Below are positions 38,347 through 47,849 of a DNA stretch of 64,000 nt, in pieces. The DNA lies in NCBI RefSeq assembly GCF_001714725.1, contig NZ_CP016447.1:1255001-1319000 (forward strand). Reading direction: 5' to 3'. This stretch comes from Acidovorax sp. RAC01. Its GTDB lineage: Bacteria > Pseudomonadota > Gammaproteobacteria > Burkholderiales > Burkholderiaceae_C. The notes under the pieces are model-generated. The model was not told the DNA's origin. It saw only the letters and a program-made list of their open reading frames with translations, and ran no database searches. Position 1 is the stretch's first letter; every line of letters starts with the position of its first letter. A program made the position numbers and the translations under genes.

Positions 38347-38832
38347 ATGAGCGCCCTGCCCACACCGCCGTCTGCCGCCACCCCCGCCGAAGTGCGCTTT
38401 CAGGCACTGACGCTGGCCCAGCTCGATGCCGTGCTGGACGTGGAGCAACGCGCGTACTCGCACCCATGGACGCGCGGCAATTTCACCGATGCGATGGCAT
38501 CGGGCTACCAGGCCCAGCTGCTGATGGCCGATGACCAACTGCTGGGCTACTTTGTGGCGATGATGGGCGTGGACGAAGTGCACTTGCTCAACATCACCGT
38601 GGCGCCGGAGTTCCAGCGCCAGGGCTGGGCCCGCATGCTGCTGGATGCCCTGGCACTGTGGGCCCGCGGCCAGGGCGCCCAGTGGCTGTGGCTGGAAGTG
38701 CGCATGAGCAACCTGCGGGCCCAGCACATCTACCAGGCCAACGGCTTTCGGCGCGTGGGCGAGCGCAAACGCTACTACCCTGCGGCAGGCGGCGAGCGCG
38801 AAGATGCGGTTGTCATGAGCCTGGCACTTTGA
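38347..38832 (+). CDS. rimI: Ribosomal protein S18-alanine N-acetyltransferase
   Basis: GNAT-family acetyltransferase that acetylates the N-terminus of ribosomal protein S18. The acetyl-CoA loop is VAPEFQRQGWARMLLDAL near residues 85-102 (Q/RxxGxA type). LEVRMSNLRAQHIYQANGFR near 117-136 is the typical RimI C-terminal signature. It has 161 residues, slightly long because of a Thr/Pro-rich N-terminal leader. The probable holD gene starts 56 bases downstream. Confidence 0.93.
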   Translation: MSALPTPPSAATPAEVRFQALTLAQLDAVLDVEQRAYSHPWTRGNFTDAMASGYQAQLLMADDQLLGYFVAMMGVDEVHLLNITVAPEFQRQGWARMLLDALALWARGQGAQWLWLEVRMSNLRAQHIYQANGFRRVGERKRYYPAAGGEREDAVVMSLAL

Positions 38833-38888
38833 ACGACACCGGACGACGCCTTTACGCCTTTGTTTCACACCCCACCCCGATTGCACAC

Positions 38889-39674
38889 ATGAGCCTTCCA
38901 CTGGATGCGCGGCAGCGCGCAATGCTGCAGGAAATGGGCATCACCGTCTGGAGCGATGGCGGTGCCACCGCGCGCGAAGCGGCGACGGCTGCCACGGGTG
39001 TGCCGGCTGCCACCGCCGGGCGCGGTCCGGCAGAGCCCGGAATGCGGTCTGCTGCGCCGGTGGCGGTGGCAGTGGCCGATACGGTTACGCCCCACCAGCC
39101 ACCGGCAGCCGAGCCCCACCCTGCGCGGCCGGGCGCGCCAGCGCAGTCGCCCGCCATGCAGGCGCCCCTCGGTGCGAACGGGAACGCGCTGGTGCTGCAC
39201 CCGCCGCGCCTGCTGTACCCGGCGGCAGACCCGGCCGCGGTGCCGGCGGGCCTGGGCTCCGGCTGGCTGATCGTCACCGAGTGCCCCACCCCGACGGATC
39301 CGCTGGCGGGCGACACCGGCCGGCTGCTCGACAACATGCTGCGGGCCATGCAGCTGCACCGCCACCCTCGCGTGTTCCTCACGGCCGTGGAGCGCAACGG
39401 GGCGGCACTGGCAGCCATCGACGACACCCCCGGCGCGCTGGACGCCACCGTGGCAGATCTGCAGCCCGCCATGGTGCTGGTGCTGGGCCATGTCGCGGCC
39501 CGAGCGGCACTGGCCCGCAGCGAACCCCTGGGCCGCCTGCGCGCGGGGCCGCACCAGATCGCCGGGTTTCCCGCGGTGGTTACCTACGACGCGGCCTTTT
39601 TGCTGCGCTCGCAGGACAACAAGGCCGCAGCCTGGGCCGACCTGTGCCGTGCGCTGGCCATCGTGCGGGCTTGA
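38889..39674 (+). CDS. holD: Probable DNA polymerase III psi subunit (HolD), UDG-fold
   Basis: ATG at 38889 gives 261 residues. The N-terminus RQRAMLQEMGITVWSDGG closely resembles the first 22 residues of E. coli psi (LQQLGITQWS), the peptide that binds the DnaX collar of the clamp loader. Then comes a Pro/Ala-rich linker (about 30-100), then a uracil-DNA-glycosylase-like core: VTECPTPTDPLAGDTGRLLD, VLVLGHVAARAALA and AAFLLRSQDNKAAAWADLC. The glycosylase motifs are degenerate (ECPTP instead of GEAPG, YDAAF instead of HPS/A) and the four Fe-S cysteines are absent, so enzymatic activity is unlikely. E. coli holD also neighbours rimI and its psi has a glycosylase-like fold. Automated calls would probably say uracil-DNA glycosylase. 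Confidence 0.72.
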   Translation: MSLPLDARQRAMLQEMGITVWSDGGATAREAATAATGVPAATAGRGPAEPGMRSAAPVAVAVADTVTPHQPPAAEPHPARPGAPAQSPAMQAPLGANGNALVLHPPRLLYPAADPAAVPAGLGSGWLIVTECPTPTDPLAGDTGRLLDNMLRAMQLHRHPRVFLTAVERNGAALAAIDDTPGALDATVADLQPAMVLVLGHVAARAALARSEPLGRLRAGPHQIAGFPAVVTYDAAFLLRSQDNKAAAWADLCRALAIVRA

Positions 39675-39748
39675 ACCTGTCCGCGGCACCACCGTACTGT
39701 CTTGTTGCAGTGCCATAATCCGCCGCCTGCCCACCCATCAAACCTGAC

Positions 39749-39859
39749 GGAGACAGCTCCTTGGAAACCTACCCCAGTTGGTAGCTTTCAACTCCCGGCC
39801 TGCCGCGGGGTTTGAAAGCACCCCACCGCCCCACCGCAGACGCCACATGACCCGGGAGT
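39749..39859 (+). promoter_or_regulatory. Structured corA leader with anti-Shine-Dalgarno
   Basis: Three stems can be drawn in the 5' leader of corA. GGAG/CTCC at 39749-39760 is short. GAAAcCTACC pairs with GGTAGcTTTC (39764-39789). GCTTTCAA pairs with TTGAAAGC (39784-39819). The last two share GCTTTC and cannot form together. In addition ACTCCCGG (39791-39798), inside the last hairpin, is perfectly complementary to CCGGGAGT (39852-39859), the corA ribosome site. This is the layout of a translational switch; the ligand, if any, is unknown but Mg2+ is an obvious candidate. Confidence 0.55.
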
Positions 39860-39865
39860 GAGCCC

Positions 39866-40852
39866 ATGCTCAACATCTTTACGCTTGCCAATGGCCGGCT
39901 GTTCCAGGAAGAAATCGAATCGCTGGAAGAGCTGACCAAGTTCCAGCCGATCTGGGTGGACCTGGAAGCCCCCACCCTGGAAGAAAAGCGCTGGATCAAG
40001 CAGCACTACGGCCTGTCCATCCCCGAGGATGCGATGGACGAGGACATTGAGGAATCCGCCCGCTTCTACGAAGAAGACAACGGCGAGCTGCACATCCGCA
40101 GCGACTTCTTGATCGATGACGACGAAGATCCCCGTTCGGTGCGCGTGGCCTTCATCCTGAACCAGCACAACGCCAACCTCAAAAGCCGGGGCGTGCTGTT
40201 TTCCATCCACGACGAAGACGTGCCGGTGTTCCGCCTGCTGCGCATGCGCGCACGCCGCGCGCCGGGGCTCATCGAGGATGCCAAGGAAGTGCTGCTCAAG
40301 CTGTTTGATGCCGACGCCGAGTATTCGGCCGACACGCTCGAAGGCATCTACGACGAGCTGGAGCTGGTGAGCAAGCAGGTGCTGGCCGGCGACGTGACCG
40401 ACACCCGCGCCGGCGAGGTGCTGGCCGCCATCGCGCGCCAGGAAGACTTGAACGGCCGCATCCGCCGCAACGTGATGGACACGCGCCGCGCAGTGAGCTT
40501 CATGATGCGCTCCAAGATGCTCAACGCCGAGCAGTTCGAGGAAGCCCGCCAGATCCTGCGCGACATCGAGTCACTCGACAACCACACGGCGTTCCTGTTC
40601 GACAAGATCAACTTTTTGATGGACGCCACGGTCGGTTTCATCAACATCAACCAGAACAAGATCATCAAGATCTTCTCGGTGGCCAGCGTGGCGCTGCTGC
40701 CACCCACGCTGATCGCCAGTGTGTACGGCATGAACTTTCAGTACATGCCCGAGCTGGCGCAGACCTGGGGCTACCCGTACGCACTGGGCCTGATGGTGGC
40801 CAGCGCGCTGGGGCCCATGTGGTACTTCCGCAAGCGGGGCTGGTTGAAATAG
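39866..40852 (+). CDS. corA: Magnesium/cobalt transporter CorA
   Basis: Pentameric channel for Mg2+ (also Co2+, Ni2+). The large cytosolic domain occupies about residues 1-265. The two C-terminal helices follow, with the selectivity signature YGMNFQYMPEL near residue 288 directly after the first membrane helix. It has 328 residues, normal length. The start MLNIFTLANGRLFQEE at 39866 follows CGGGAGTG. The leader is highly structured (see separate entry). The post-stop double-hairpin repeat follows at once. Confidence 0.96.
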   Translation: MLNIFTLANGRLFQEEIESLEELTKFQPIWVDLEAPTLEEKRWIKQHYGLSIPEDAMDEDIEESARFYEEDNGELHIRSDFLIDDDEDPRSVRVAFILNQHNANLKSRGVLFSIHDEDVPVFRLLRMRARRAPGLIEDAKEVLLKLFDADAEYSADTLEGIYDELELVSKQVLAGDVTDTRAGEVLAAIARQEDLNGRIRRNVMDTRRAVSFMMRSKMLNAEQFEEARQILRDIESLDNHTAFLFDKINFLMDATVGFININQNKIIKIFSVASVALLPPTLIASVYGMNFQYMPELAQTWGYPYALGLMVASALGPMWYFRKRGWLK

Positions 40853-40854
40853 GC

Positions 40855-40950
40855 TCCCCCCTGTGGCGCTAACGCGCCTTCCCCCCTGTGGGGGGACCCC
40901 TCCAGCGGCCCGGCAAAGCCGGTTCCGCGGTGGCGCTGGCCCTGGGGCGT
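40855..40950 (+). repeat. Post-stop double-hairpin repeat, copy downstream of corA
   Basis: CCCCCCTGTGGCGC, a GGCGC/GCGCC stem, CCCCCC/GGGGGG second stem, then a CGGCCCGGCAAAGCCGG hairpin. Same module and orientation as after fur and dapB, slightly diverged at the 3' end. Confidence 0.65.
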
Positions 40951-40997
40951 GCCGGTGTCACGGGGCGGTCAGCCACTGGACCGGCTGCATGGCTGAA

Positions 40998-41061
40998 ATC
41001 CGGGTCAAATCACGCCCTAACGCTTGTATTCACTGAATTTTTAGCTATTATTTTTATAGCA
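40998..41061 (-). repeat. Palindromic ~64-bp element, copy 9 (mtnN 3' end)
   Basis: On the minus strand: TGCTATAAAAATAATAGCT hairpin, a degenerate AAGCGTTAGGGC arm, then TGATTTGACCCGGAT. The TAA stop of mtnN lies inside its first arm (41054-41056), so this copy ends the gene. Confidence 0.8.
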
Positions 41062-41824
41062 ACCGCATGAGATTGAGCAGGATGTGCTCGGCATAGCGGC
41101 TGGCCACGGACTGCACGAATGCGGCGAAATCGACGTGGGCGGTGTCGTCCGCGCGGTCGGAGATGGTGCGCATGGCGGCAAAGGGCATGCCGTAGTCGTG
41201 GCATACCTGGGCGACGGCGGCACCTTCCATCTCCACGGCCAGTACCTTGTGGCCGCCGTCCTGCAGGGCGGTGCGCAGGCGCAGCACCTCGTCGGCGGCA
41301 CTCACAAAGCGGTCGCCACTGGCCACGAGGCCGTGGTGAAGCCGTGGCGGGGCAGACGTGCCGGCGGTCGCCTGGAGCGAAGTTTTAGGGTCAAAATGGC
41401 TTGTCACGCCCGTCAGATAAGCGCCGGCAGCTCCTGAAAGCAGAGCAGTCAGCTCCGCATCGCAGACGAACCGGTGCCGCGCGTAGCCTGGCACCTCCCA
41501 GCGCGGGAACAGGGGCGACACGTCCAGGTCGTGCTGCAGGTAGTCTTGGGCCACCACCACATCACCCACCTGCACGCCATCGCCCACGCCACCGGCCACG
41601 CCGGTGAACACGATGCGTGCCACGCCGAAGCGTTCGATCAATGCCGTGGCCGTGGTGGCCGCCGCGACCTTGCCGATGCCCGAGAGCGCCAGCACCACGG
41701 CACGCCCCTCGATATCGCCCGTCCAGAAAGCGCGCCCCGCGTGCGTCACGCGCTGCGGCCTCGCAAGGTGGTGGACAAGCGTGCTCTGCTCTTCAGGCAG
41801 CGCGCTCAGGATGGCGGTGGTCAT
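41054..41824 (-). CDS. mtnN: 5'-methylthioadenosine/S-adenosylhomocysteine nucleosidase
   Basis: Cleaves methylthioadenosine and S-adenosylhomocysteine to adenine and a ribosyl thioether. Family motifs: SALPEEQ at residues 6-12, SGIGKVAAA near 48, FTGVAGGV near 73, HHGLVASGDRFVS near 162 and VEMEGAAVAQVCHDYG near 195, with the catalytic Asp in RTISDRAD near 218. GGAGA precedes ATG 41822-41824. At 256 residues it is about 25 longer than E. coli MtnN. The extra is mainly residues 127-147 (ALLSGAAGAYLTGVTSHFD), encoded by one palindromic element copy, while a second copy supplies the stop codon. Confidence 0.92.
   Translation of the reverse strand: MTTAILSALPEEQSTLVHHLARPQRVTHAGRAFWTGDIEGRAVVLALSGIGKVAAATTATALIERFGVARIVFTGVAGGVGDGVQVGDVVVAQDYLQHDLDVSPLFPRWEVPGYARHRFVCDAELTALLSGAAGAYLTGVTSHFDPKTSLQATAGTSAPPRLHHGLVASGDRFVSAADEVLRLRTALQDGGHKVLAVEMEGAAVAQVCHDYGMPFAAMRTISDRADDTAHVDFAAFVQSVASRYAEHILLNLMRLL
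41381..41446 (-). repeat. Palindromic ~64-bp element, copy 10 (inside mtnN)
   Basis: In sense orientation relative to mtnN: GCTCTGCTTTCAGGAGCTGC, CGGCGC, GGCGTGACAAGCC, then ATTTTGACCCTAAAAC. It encodes about 21 in-frame residues. Confidence 0.75.
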
Positions 41825-41843
41825 GGAATCTCCAAATGACAAA

Positions 41844-41862
41844 GGCGGCCGACAAGGCCGCC
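41844..41862 (-). terminator. Hairpin between fadD and mtnN
   Basis: Perfect GGCGGCC / GGCCGCC stem with a five-base loop, 48 bases after the fadD stop and before mtnN. On the minus strand it is followed by TTTGTCATTT, a weak T-tract, so termination of fadD may be partial. Confidence 0.6.
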
Positions 41863-41909
41863 TGAGGTACTGAAACGGTCCGGGCCGCCATGCAGCCCGG
41901 ACGCACCGG

Positions 41910-43589
41910 TCACTTCTTGTCGCGCAGTTCGCGGCGCAGGATCTTGCCCACGGGGGTCTTGGGCAGCTCGGTGCGGAACTCGATCACCTTGGGCTGCTTG
42001 TAGCCCGTGAGCTCGGCGCGGCAGAACTCCTTGACCTGGGCTTCGGTGAGCGACGGATCCTTCTTGACGATCACGAGCTTGACCGCTTCGCCGGTCTTCT
42101 CGTCGGGCACGCCCACCACAGCGCATTCGAGCACGCCGGGGCAGTTGGCCACCACTTCCTCAACCTCGTTCGGGTACACGTTGAAGCCGCTGACCAGCAC
42201 CATGTCCTTCTTGCGGTCCACGATCTTGAAGTAGCCGCGGGCGTCCATGATGCCGATGTCGCCCGACTTGAAGTAGCCGTCTTCGGTCATGACCTTGGCG
42301 GTTTCGTCGGGGCGCTGCCAGTAGCCGGCCATCACCTGAGGGCCCTTGATGGCGATCTCGCCAGGCTGGCCCAACGTGGTGACTTCATGGCCGTCGTCAT
42401 CCAGCAGCTTCATGTACGTGCCGGGAATCGGCACACCGATGGTGCCGGTGAACTCGGTGCTGGTCACCGGGTTGCAGCTGGCCGACGGGCTGGTTTCCGA
42501 CAGGCCATAGCCTTCGCACACCGCGCAGCCGGTCTTCTCCAGCCAGAGCTTGGCCACGGCGCCCTGCACGGCCATGCCGCCGCCCAGCGAGACCTTGAGG
42601 TTCTTCCAGTTGACGGTGTTGAAGTCGGGGTGGTTGGCCAGGCCGTTGAACAGCGTGTTGACTGCCGGGAAGCTGTGGAACGTGTGCTTGGACAGCTCCT
42701 TGAGCACGGCAGGCAGGTCGCGCGGGTTGGGGATCAGGATGGTCTTGCCGCCGGTGCGCATGCTCAGCATCATGTTCACCGTGAAGGCGAAGATGTGATA
42801 CAGCGGCAGCGCGCACACGCTGGTGGGCTGCTGGCCTGCCGGGATCTTGTTCATCACGGGCTTGTTCCACGCCTCGGACTGCAGCACGTTGGCGAGGATG
42901 TTGCGGTGCAGAAGCACAGCGCCCTTGCTCACGCCCGTGGTGCCGCCGGTGTACTGCAGCAGGGCAATGTCATCGGGGCGGATATCGGTCTTGCGCAGCG
43001 TGCCGCGGGTGCCCTGGGCCACCGCGTCGTTGAAGCGCACGGCGCCGGGCAGCTCGTAGGCAGGCACCATCTTCTTGACGTTGCGAACCACGTAGTTCAC
43101 CAGGGCACCCTTGAGCAGGCCCAGCTGGTCGCCCATGGCGCACAGCACCACATGCTTGACGGGCGTGTTGGCAATGCAGCTTTGCAGCGTGGCAGCAAAG
43201 TTCTCGATGATGACGATGGCCTTGGCGCCGGAGTCCTTGAGCTGGTGCTCCAGCTCGCGCGGCGTGTACAGCGGGTTGACATTGACCACCACAAAGCCTG
43301 CGCGCAGGATGGCCGCCACCGTGACCGGGTACTGCGGCACGTTGGGCATCATGATCGCGACGCGGTCACCCTTGGCCAGCCCCAGGCCCTGCAGGTAGGC
43401 GGCGAAGGCGTTGCTCAGCGAATCGGTCTGGGCGTAGGTCACGTCCTTGCCCATGAAGCTGTAGGCCACGCGGTCCGAATACTTGGAGAACGCCTCGTCC
43501 ATCAGCGCCACGAGGGAGGGGTACTGCGAGGGGTCGATGTCGGCAGGCACGCCTTGGGGGTACGAAGCAAGCCAGGGGCGGTCGGTCAT
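41910..43589 (-). CDS. fadD: Long-chain fatty-acid-CoA ligase
   Basis: AMP-forming acyl-CoA synthetase at the inner membrane, activating imported fatty acids for beta-oxidation. The P-loop is QYTGGTTGVSKGAVLLH near residues 208-224, the A5-type motif is EGYGLSETSP near 355, and the FACS signature is YFKSGDIGIMDARGYFKIVD near 440. It has 559 residues, normal. AGGAG lies about eleven bases before the ATG. A 16-base perfect palindrome 45 bases upstream is a candidate operator. It precedes mtnN on the same strand. Confidence 0.94.
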   Translation of the reverse strand: MTDRPWLASYPQGVPADIDPSQYPSLVALMDEAFSKYSDRVAYSFMGKDVTYAQTDSLSNAFAAYLQGLGLAKGDRVAIMMPNVPQYPVTVAAILRAGFVVVNVNPLYTPRELEHQLKDSGAKAIVIIENFAATLQSCIANTPVKHVVLCAMGDQLGLLKGALVNYVVRNVKKMVPAYELPGAVRFNDAVAQGTRGTLRKTDIRPDDIALLQYTGGTTGVSKGAVLLHRNILANVLQSEAWNKPVMNKIPAGQQPTSVCALPLYHIFAFTVNMMLSMRTGGKTILIPNPRDLPAVLKELSKHTFHSFPAVNTLFNGLANHPDFNTVNWKNLKVSLGGGMAVQGAVAKLWLEKTGCAVCEGYGLSETSPSASCNPVTSTEFTGTIGVPIPGTYMKLLDDDGHEVTTLGQPGEIAIKGPQVMAGYWQRPDETAKVMTEDGYFKSGDIGIMDARGYFKIVDRKKDMVLVSGFNVYPNEVEEVVANCPGVLECAVVGVPDEKTGEAVKLVIVKKDPSLTEAQVKEFCRAELTGYKQPKVIEFRTELPKTPVGKILRRELRDKK

Positions 43590-43634
43590 TTTTTTGTCTC
43601 CTGATGGGTTTTATTGAAATTCGAAAGCGTTTTT

Positions 43635-43650
43635 AAGCACGGCCGTGCTT
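43635..43650. promoter_or_regulatory. 16-bp perfect palindrome upstream of fadD
   Basis: AAGCACGGCCGTGCTT is self-complementary and flanked by T-rich bases, 45 bases before the fadD start and 32 bases past the pntB stop. Its position and symmetry suit a TetR-type operator for fatty-acid genes. As a hairpin it has no loop, so it is a poor terminator. Confidence 0.5.
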
Positions 43651-43682
43651 TTATGGACGGCGGGATTATGCCCGCCAGCCTC

Positions 43683-45095
<1,413 letters not shown>

Positions 45096-45130
45096 GTTGG
45101 GTGCTCCTCGTTCTTCTTGTCGTTATCGGA

Positions 45131-46732
45131 TTACTTGCGGAACATGGCGAGCATGCGGCGCGTGACCGCAAAGCCACCGAACATGTTGACGGCCGTGAGC
45201 ACCAGTGCGGCAAACGCCAGCCACAGGATGAGGGTGTCGGGGCGCCCGTTGACACCGGCATCGGGCGGCGCAATCTGCACCAGCGCCCCGATGGCGATGA
45301 TGCTGGAGATGGCATTGGTCACGCTCATCAGCGGGGTGTGCAGCGCAGGCGTCACATTCCACACCACCATGTAGCCGATGAAGCAGGCCAGCACGAACAC
45401 CGTGAAGTGGCCCAGGAAGGCCACCGGCGCGTAGGCACCAATGGCCCAGAACAGCACGGCCAGTACGGCAAACACAATGGTCAGCGTCTTGGCCGACATG
45501 GGTGCACCGGTGCCGTGGCTCGATTTCTTGGCAGCCACCGGTGCGGCCGCTGGTTTGGGCGCAGGCGCGGCCGCCTGCTTCAGGGGCGGTGCAGGCCAGG
45601 TGATGGCGCCATCCTTGACCACTGTGAGGCCACGGATCGCGTCGTCTTCCATGTTGACCACGGCCACACCGTCCTTGGCCTTGCACAGCTCTTCGGTCAG
45701 GCGCAGCAGGTTGGTGGCGTACAGCGTGGACGACTGCTTGGCCAGGCGCGAGGCCAGATCGGTGTAGCCGACGATGGTCACGCCATGGCGCACCACGGCT
45801 TCGCCGGGCACCGTGAGCTCGCAGTTGCCGCCTTGCTCAGCGGCCATGTCCACGATCACGCTGCCGGGCTTCATGCTCTGCACCATCTCGGCGGTGATGA
45901 GCTTGGGCGCGGGCTTGCCGGGGATCAGCGCGGTGGTGATGATGATGTCGGCGTCCTTGGCCTGCTCCGCATACATCTTGCGCTGCGCGGCCTGGAAACC
46001 CTCGCTCATGACCTTGGCGTAACCGCCGCCGCCCGAGCCTTCTTCCTCGTAGTCCACCTTGACGAACTCACCGCCCAGCGACTTGACCTGGTCGGCCACC
46101 TCGGCACGGGTGTCGTTGGCGCGCACGATGGCGCCCAGGTTGGCTGCGGTGCCAATGGCGGCCAGGCCTGCCACGCCAGCGCCTGCAATGAACACCTTGG
46201 CCGGTGGCACCTTGCCCGCGGCCGTGATCTGGCCGTTGAAAAAGCGGCCGAAGGCATTGGCTGCCTCGATGACAGCGCGGTAACCGCTCACGCCTGCGGT
46301 GGAGGTCAGCGCATCCATCTTCTGGGCGCGCGAGAGCGTGCGCGGCAGGCAGTCGATGGCCAGCACGGTGGCCTTGCGGGACGCCAGCTGCTGCATCAGG
46401 TCGGGGTTCTGGGCGGGCCAGATGAAGTCGATAAGGATCGTGCCCTCACGCATCAGCGCCACTTCGTCACTGCTGGGCGGGCGCACCTTGAGGACAATGT
46501 CGGCCGCTGCCCAGAGTGAGGCAGTGTCTGCGACGACCTCGGCACCGGCAGCGCGGTAAGCGTCATCGCTGAAATTGGCCGCATCCCCTGCGCCCGATTC
46601 CACCGACACAGAAAAGCCCAGCTTGATCAGTTTTTCCACCACGTCGGGCACGGTGGCCACGCGCTTTTCTCCGGGGAATGTCTCCCGCGGCACGCCAATG
46701 CGCTGCGGCTGCGGTACTGGGCTTGTCTGCAT
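45131..46732 (-). CDS. pntA: NAD(P) transhydrogenase alpha subunit (fused form)
   Basis: Hydride transfer from NADH to NADP+ driven by protons; this subunit binds NAD(H) in domain I. The alpha1 and alpha2 parts are fused, as in E. coli: domain I with [20 protein letters not shown] near the start and [20 protein letters not shown] near 170, a Pro/Ala-rich linker ([20 protein letters not shown], about 375-395), then four membrane helices. ATG at 46730-46732 follows GAGGAGA; an upstream start at 46747 is less likely. It has 533 residues. Confidence 0.95.
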   Translation of the reverse strand: MQTSPVPQPQRIGVPRETFPGEKRVATVPDVVEKLIKLGFSVSVESGAGDAANFSDDAYRAAGAEVVADTASLWAAADIVLKVRPPSSDEVALMREGTILIDFIWPAQNPDLMQQLASRKATVLAIDCLPRTLSRAQKMDALTSTAGVSGYRAVIEAANAFGRFFNGQITAAGKVPPAKVFIAGAGVAGLAAIGTAANLGAIVRANDTRAEVADQVKSLGGEFVKVDYEEEGSGGGGYAKVMSEGFQAAQRKMYAEQAKDADIIITTALIPGKPAPKLITAEMVQSMKPGSVIVDMAAEQGGNCELTVPGEAVVRHGVTIVGYTDLASRLAKQSSTLYATNLLRLTEELCKAKDGVAVVNMEDDAIRGLTVVKDGAITWPAPPLKQAAAPAPKPAAAPVAAKKSSHGTGAPMSAKTLTIVFAVLAVLFWAIGAYAPVAFLGHFTVFVLACFIGYMVVWNVTPALHTPLMSVTNAISSIIAIGALVQIAPPDAGVNGRPDTLILWLAFAALVLTAVNMFGGFAVTRRMLAMFRK

Positions 46733-46793
46733 CAGAGGTCTCCTCAAGTATTTGAAATCGTCATGCGAGGCCGCCAGAGGGGGCTATCGCTGG

Positions 46794-47516
46794 CTAGCGG
46801 CTGGCGGTTGGCATTGGCAAGGGAAACGGGGGAATGGCCAGGTAGCCATCCGCCATACCGACACTCAGGCGCGCCGCCTCGGACACGTCACGGGCCCACT
46901 GGACCGCCGGGCGGCCCGCTGCCAGAAACTCCATGTTGTTGGTGGCCTTGGGTTGCACCAGCCGATGGTCTACCAGTGCATCCACCTCCACCCAGGCGCC
47001 TGCCTCGGTGACATAGCGGTAGCTCAGATACGCGTAGGGTGTGCTCAGGGAGATATTGCGGCTGGCAAGCCATTGAACGAGGTCTGGCCGGTTCTTTTCC
47101 AGCCATTTGGGGCTGCTGCCCCAGGGCTTCAGGCGCAGGCAGTCGACCCGCACCGGGCTGCCCGAGGTGGCATCTTCCACCATGACATTGAGCTGGGCAG
47201 GGCACGTACCCATGTTCTGGGGGGCACCACGGAGGTCCCCCGTGCGGTTGGTGTGTACACGCAGCACGGCCAGCCATTCGCCCTGCGTGCCCCGCAGGCC
47301 GGCCGCGCGCGTCTCCAGCGGCAGGCGCCCGGCGGAGCCCGGTGCAGCCGCGTCAGCAAGTCCCAGGTCTTGCCATGCACCAGGGGGCAGGACGAGGCGC
47401 GCACGGCCGACCGGGTGTTCTATCTTGGGGGGAACAGTCAGCGGTGCGCAGGCCACCAACAGCACGGCCATGGCACAGGGCAGCAGACACCGGAACTGGG
47501 AAATCATCAGAGTCAT
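46794..47516 (-). CDS. Predicted lipoprotein of unknown function
   Basis: I do not recognise the family. It has 240 residues. The signal peptide ends in lipobox LLVAC (Cys23), followed by APLTVPPKIEHP. The mature part is rich in beta-type segments and has three more Cys residues (GTCPAQLNVMVEDATSG; RVDCLRLKPWG), which may form a disulfide. No catalytic motif is seen. It lies upstream of pntA on the same strand with 61 bases between, so co-transcription is possible but unproven. Met4 is an alternative start. Confidence 0.7.
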   Translation of the reverse strand: MTLMISQFRCLLPCAMAVLLVACAPLTVPPKIEHPVGRARLVLPPGAWQDLGLADAAAPGSAGRLPLETRAAGLRGTQGEWLAVLRVHTNRTGDLRGAPQNMGTCPAQLNVMVEDATSGSPVRVDCLRLKPWGSSPKWLEKNRPDLVQWLASRNISLSTPYAYLSYRYVTEAGAWVEVDALVDHRLVQPKATNNMEFLAAGRPAVQWARDVSEAARLSVGMADGYLAIPPFPLPMPTASR

Positions 47517-47849
47517 AACAGGTAGCTTTGTACGGATGACGCCATCATCCCATGGCGTTCAAACCAGGCTGACCGAAGCCCTGCCGGGCGCGCGAAACGG
47601 GACAGCAGCAGTGTTTCGGCATGTTGTTTTCGGCCGCCGGTTCGGCAGGTTTTTCTGCCTGACACGCGCCCCGCAGGAAGCTGACCGCGAGCTTACATGA
47701 AGAAATACTTATCGCTGTCGCGTTTGTCTGATGTAGAGAGAACTACCCAGACAAACCAAGGGTTCACGAGCATTCGGCAGGCAACGCAGGCGTGAAAAAG
47801 CGCCCGGCCACACAAGGCGGCGGGGCGCTCGGGCGCTGGCGGGGCGCGG
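47517..47849. other. Intergenic region unknown-lipoprotein / fba
   Basis: These 333 bases have no gene I can support. An ACGCCAT/ATGGCGT inverted repeat lies at 47539-47558, just before the lipoprotein gene and possibly in its promoter. The fba terminator is at 47794-47829. Short open frames on the plus strand lack coding character. Confidence 0.45.
47794..47829 (-). terminator. Terminator of fba
   Basis: On the minus strand AGCGCCC pairs with GGGCGCT around a 17-base loop, followed by five T residues. It lies 21 bases after the fba stop. Confidence 0.7.

Noticed and set aside
38889..39674. Call as an active family-4 uracil-DNA glycosylase
   Set aside because: Catalytic motifs and Fe-S cysteines are missing, and N- and C-terminal patterns fit HolD better.
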